DNA from: Acidimicrobiales bacterium
GTDB taxonomy: Bacteria; Actinomycetota; Acidimicrobiia; Acidimicrobiales; VFJN01
Assembly: GCA_016936035.1 (NCBI GenBank)
Contig: JAFGPU010000282.1
Location: forward strand, 1-9,009
DNA length: 9,009 bases
Direction of reading: 5' to 3'
Shown here: in pieces, positions 7,411 to 9,009 of the stretch
Layout of the letters: each line of letters opens with the position of its first letter
Position numbering within the stretch: the stretch's first letter is position 1
Program-made: the position numbers and the translations under genes
The notes under the pieces: model-generated
Databases searched by the model: none
What the model was told of the DNA's origin: nothing
What the model saw: the letters and a program-made list of their open reading frames with translations, nothing else

Positions 7411-7854
7411 TCAGCGGTCCTCGGCCAGCTCCGCCATCTCCTCCATGTCGGCCATGTCGGCGCCGGCATAGGCCCCGAGCAGGTCACGGGCCGACACGAT
7501 GCCGACGAGCCGACCGTCCTCCTCGAGCAGGACGTGACGCACGTAGCGCTCCATCATGCGCTCGGCCACCTCGGCGATCGTCGCCTCGGCGTCGCACCAC
7601 ACGAGGGTCGACCGCGCGATGTCGCCGGCGCGGGTGGTCTCCGGGTCGCGGCGCGCCGCCAGGGCGGCGACGACGTCGCGCTCCGACACGATCCCCGTGG
7701 CCCGGTCGACGCCGCCGACGACCAGGGCGCCGATGCCGGCCTCGACCAGGAGGTCGGCGACCTCGTGCAGGGTGGCGTCAGCCCCGACCCGGATGACCGG
7801 GCCGCCGCTGAGGATGCCGACCCCCATCGACCCGACGTTCGCTGCATCTGTCAT
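7411..7854 (-). CDS. CBS-domain pair protein
   Basis: A 147-residue stand-alone CBS (Bateman) module, probably cytoplasmic. CBS pairs typically bind AMP, ATP or S-adenosyl compounds and act as energy or ligand sensors. The first CBS repeat spans about 17-66 (ATLHEVADLLVEAGIGALVV, then GIVSERDVVAAL, with SERD at 57-60). The second spans about 81-130 (ATIAEVAERMMERYVRHVLL, then GRLVGIVSARDLLGAY, with SARD at 121-124). A short acidic tail rich in Met, Glu and Asp follows (132-147). No DNA-binding, ACT or BON domain is attached. The frame stays open upstream to 8328, but that part runs antisense to a real lipoprotein gene and is discarded. The ATG at 7854 gives a natural N-terminus, though the only purine run (GAAGG) is just 1 nt away. 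ATG at 7827 (Met10) or leaderless initiation are alternatives. It is probably transcribed with the SRPBCC gene downstream. Confidence 0.9.
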   Translation of the reverse strand: MTDAANVGSMGVGILSGGPVIRVGADATLHEVADLLVEAGIGALVVGGVDRATGIVSERDVVAALAARRDPETTRAGDIARSTLVWCDAEATIAEVAERMMERYVRHVLLEEDGRLVGIVSARDLLGAYAGADMADMEEMAELAEDR

Positions 7855-7895
7855 GCCTTCACTGTGGCGCGCCCGCGCGATGGCGGGGCAGGGTC

Positions 7896-7908
7896 GAAGG
7901 TCACCTTC
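7896..7908. promoter_or_regulatory. candidate operator: 13 bp interrupted palindrome
   Basis: GAAGGT-C-ACCTTC is a perfect 6+1+6 inverted repeat in the 157 bp intergenic region (7855-8011) between two divergent genes. Its near edge is 41 bp from the CBS ATG and 103 bp from the lipoprotein ATG. It is noticeably less GC-rich than its surroundings, and its symmetry fits a dimeric regulator. No regulator gene is in the window and no second copy was seen. The rest of the spacer shows only a weak -10-like GATACG at 7954-7959 and GC-rich filler. Confidence 0.35.
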
Positions 7909-7998
7909 CCCCGGACCCGACGGCGCCGGGCCGGGCTGCGCGCCGCCACCCCGGATACGCGATGCTTCCGCAGCGGCCGGACCGAGCCGCGAGCGGGG

Positions 7999-8004
7999 AA
8001 GGGG
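7999..8004 (+). promoter_or_regulatory. Shine-Dalgarno of the right-edge lipoprotein
   Basis: AAGGGG lies inside the purine-rich GGGGAAGGGGAA (7995-8006), 7 nt before the ATG at 8012. A good match at a normal distance confirms this start. Confidence 0.6.
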
Positions 8005-8011
8005 AACCCAC

Positions 8012-9009
8012 ATGGCACGGCGGCGAACGCTCGCATCGCTCCTGATCCTGTCGATGGTCGGGCTGGCGGCCTGCTCGTCCGACGACGGCGCGGACGGCGA
8101 GGCGACCGATGCCGACCCCACCCCCGCCGACGAGATCGCCGAGGTCGACCGGCCCGAGGGCCCGGCCGCCGAGATCGCCGGCCCGCTCACCGGCGGCGGG
8201 GGCATCAGCCTGGCCTCGGTCTCGCCGGGGCCCGACCTCGACGAGGCCGGCTGGGTCGAGGAGGAGTTCACGGCCGCAGGCACGGCCACCTCGTACCGCT
8301 CGCCGGGCGACCTCCCCACCGACGGCACCTACGAGCTGGAGGAGGACGCCTCCGCCGACTACCGCACGCGCATCGTCGTGCGCCGCCCCGGCGACGCGGC
8401 CGACTTCAACGGCACCGTGGTGGTCGAGTGGCTCAACGTCAGCGGCGGCCTCGACGCCTCGCCCGACTACGGCTACGCCGCGGAGGAGCTCGTGCGCGGC
8501 GGCTACGCGTGGGTCGGCGTCTCCGCCCAGCGCATCGGCGTCGAGGGTGGCCCCGTGGCCGTCACCGTGGACGCCGCCGCGGGCGTCGCCGGCCAGGGCC
8601 TGCGCGCGGTCGACCCCGAGCGGTACGGCGACCTGTCCCATCCCGGCGACGCCTTCTCGTACGACATCTTCACCCAGGTCGGGCGGGCCCTGCGCGCGCC
8701 GGACGCCACCGATGCCCTGGGCGGCCTCGAGCCCGAGCGCCTGCTGGCCGTCGGCGAGTCGCAGTCGGGCTTCGCGCTCACCACCTACGTCAACGGCGTC
8801 CAGCCGCTCACGCTGGCCTACGACGGCTTCCTCGTCCACAGCCGGGGCGGCGCGGCTGCGCCCCTCGGCGAGCCCGACGAGGGCATCGACATCGCCGGGA
8901 CGATCGGCGGCCCGCCGACGCAGATCCGCACCGATCTCGACGCCCCGGTCATCGTGCTCGAGACCGAGACCGACGTGCTGGGCGTCCTCAACTACCACCC
9001 GGCCCGGCA
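8012..9009 (+). CDS. secreted lipoprotein, alpha/beta hydrolase-domain protein, 3' end cut by window edge
   Basis: 332 codons are visible and the frame is open at the right edge. The signal peptide has three Arg at 3-5, a hydrophobic core at 6-19 and a lipobox L-A-A-C21, predicting a surface-anchored lipoprotein. A Glu/Asp-rich linker follows (about 22-50). The folded part shows a long N-terminal beta region (TRIVVRRPGDAADFNGTVVV), VEWLNVSGG, and YGYAAEELVRGGYAWVGVSAQ (the strand before the oxyanion region). The nucleophile elbow is G248-E-S250-Q-S252-G; S250 fits the small-x-Ser-x-small rule best. PVIVLETETDVL (E317, E319, D321) probably carries the acid residue. The catalytic His must lie beyond the window. 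This matches the alpha/beta hydrolase-domain family PF20091 (Abhydrolase_10, from memory), whose substrates are mostly unknown. The ATG at 8012 has AAGGGG (7999-8004) with a 7-nt spacer. Confidence 0.9.
   Translation, partial: MARRRTLASLLILSMVGLAACSSDDGADGEATDADPTPADEIAEVDRPEGPAAEIAGPLTGGGGISLASVSPGPDLDEAGWVEEEFTAAGTATSYRSPGDLPTDGTYELEEDASADYRTRIVVRRPGDAADFNGTVVVEWLNVSGGLDASPDYGYAAEELVRGGYAWVGVSAQRIGVEGGPVAVTVDAAAGVAGQGLRAVDPERYGDLSHPGDAFSYDIFTQVGRALRAPDATDALGGLEPERLLAVGESQSGFALTTYVNGVQPLTLAYDGFLVHSRGGAAAPLGEPDEGIDIAGTIGGPPTQIRTDLDAPVIVLETETDVLGVLNYHPAR

Noticed and set aside
7411..7430. Short tandem repeat TCAGCGGT around the CBS stop codon
   Set aside because: Two imperfect copies of about eight bases; too short to mean anything.
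7855..8328. Upstream extension of the CBS frame by about 158 residues
   Set aside because: The Ser/Arg/Pro-rich extension runs antisense to the lipoprotein signal peptide and linker; the CBS pair alone has the normal length.
7901..8998. Minus-strand open frame of 365 codons opposite the right-edge lipoprotein
   Set aside because: No motif, typical antisense composition; the plus strand has a lipobox, Shine-Dalgarno and hydrolase motifs.

Overview
The window is very GC-rich, compact DNA with GTG as well as ATG starts, strong purine-rich Shine-Dalgarno sequences and long meaningless open frames opposite or alongside the genes. Together with tandem WS/DGAT-type acyltransferases, actinobacterial-style lipoproteins and an SRPBCC protein of a type familiar from actinomycetes, this points to the chromosome of a high-GC actinobacterium. 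A member of the Acidimicrobiia or a related environmental lineage is my guess. No marker gene fixes the taxon. I see no tRNA, rRNA, transposase, phage gene, CRISPR array or defence system. This looks like ordinary core or semi-core chromosome.

Left block (1-3594), neutral-lipid metabolism. An alpha/beta hydrolase runs off the left edge on the minus strand. Divergent from it across a 158 bp spacer are two consecutive WS/DGAT-family acyltransferase genes joined by a GTGA stop/start overlap, so very likely a two-gene operon. The downstream copy has all the textbook motifs (HHALVDG, NIPGP, SY). The upstream copy keeps HHxxxDG but has drifted at the C-terminal motifs. A lipase/esterase-like enzyme facing a pair of triacylglycerol/wax-ester synthases suggests storage-lipid turnover, but the hydrolase substrate is unknown.

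Middle block (3595-7413). A 706-residue secreted lipoprotein with a C-terminal beta-propeller (signature [18 protein letters not shown]) lies on the plus strand. It converges tail-to-tail, with only 12 bp between stops, on a minus-strand gene for a membrane-anchored two-domain protein. That protein has an N-terminal transmembrane segment, an SRPBCC domain and a C-terminal domain resembling the DUF6544/DUF6920 family. Upstream of it in the same direction, 65 bp away, is a small protein made of a CBS-domain pair, so the two may be co-transcribed. The spacer between them holds a 7 bp-stem hairpin.

Right block (7855-9009). A 157 bp divergent intergenic region carries a 13 bp perfect interrupted palindrome (GAAGGT-C-ACCTTC), a possible operator. 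It leads into a second lipoprotein, an alpha/beta hydrolase-domain protein with a GESQSG nucleophile elbow, which runs off the right edge.

I found no convincing new multi-gene system. The most worthwhile leads are the SRPBCC-DUF fusion paired with a CBS protein, the divergent hydrolase/WS-DGAT module with one diverged paralogue, and the lone pair of extracellular cysteines in the beta-propeller lipoprotein.
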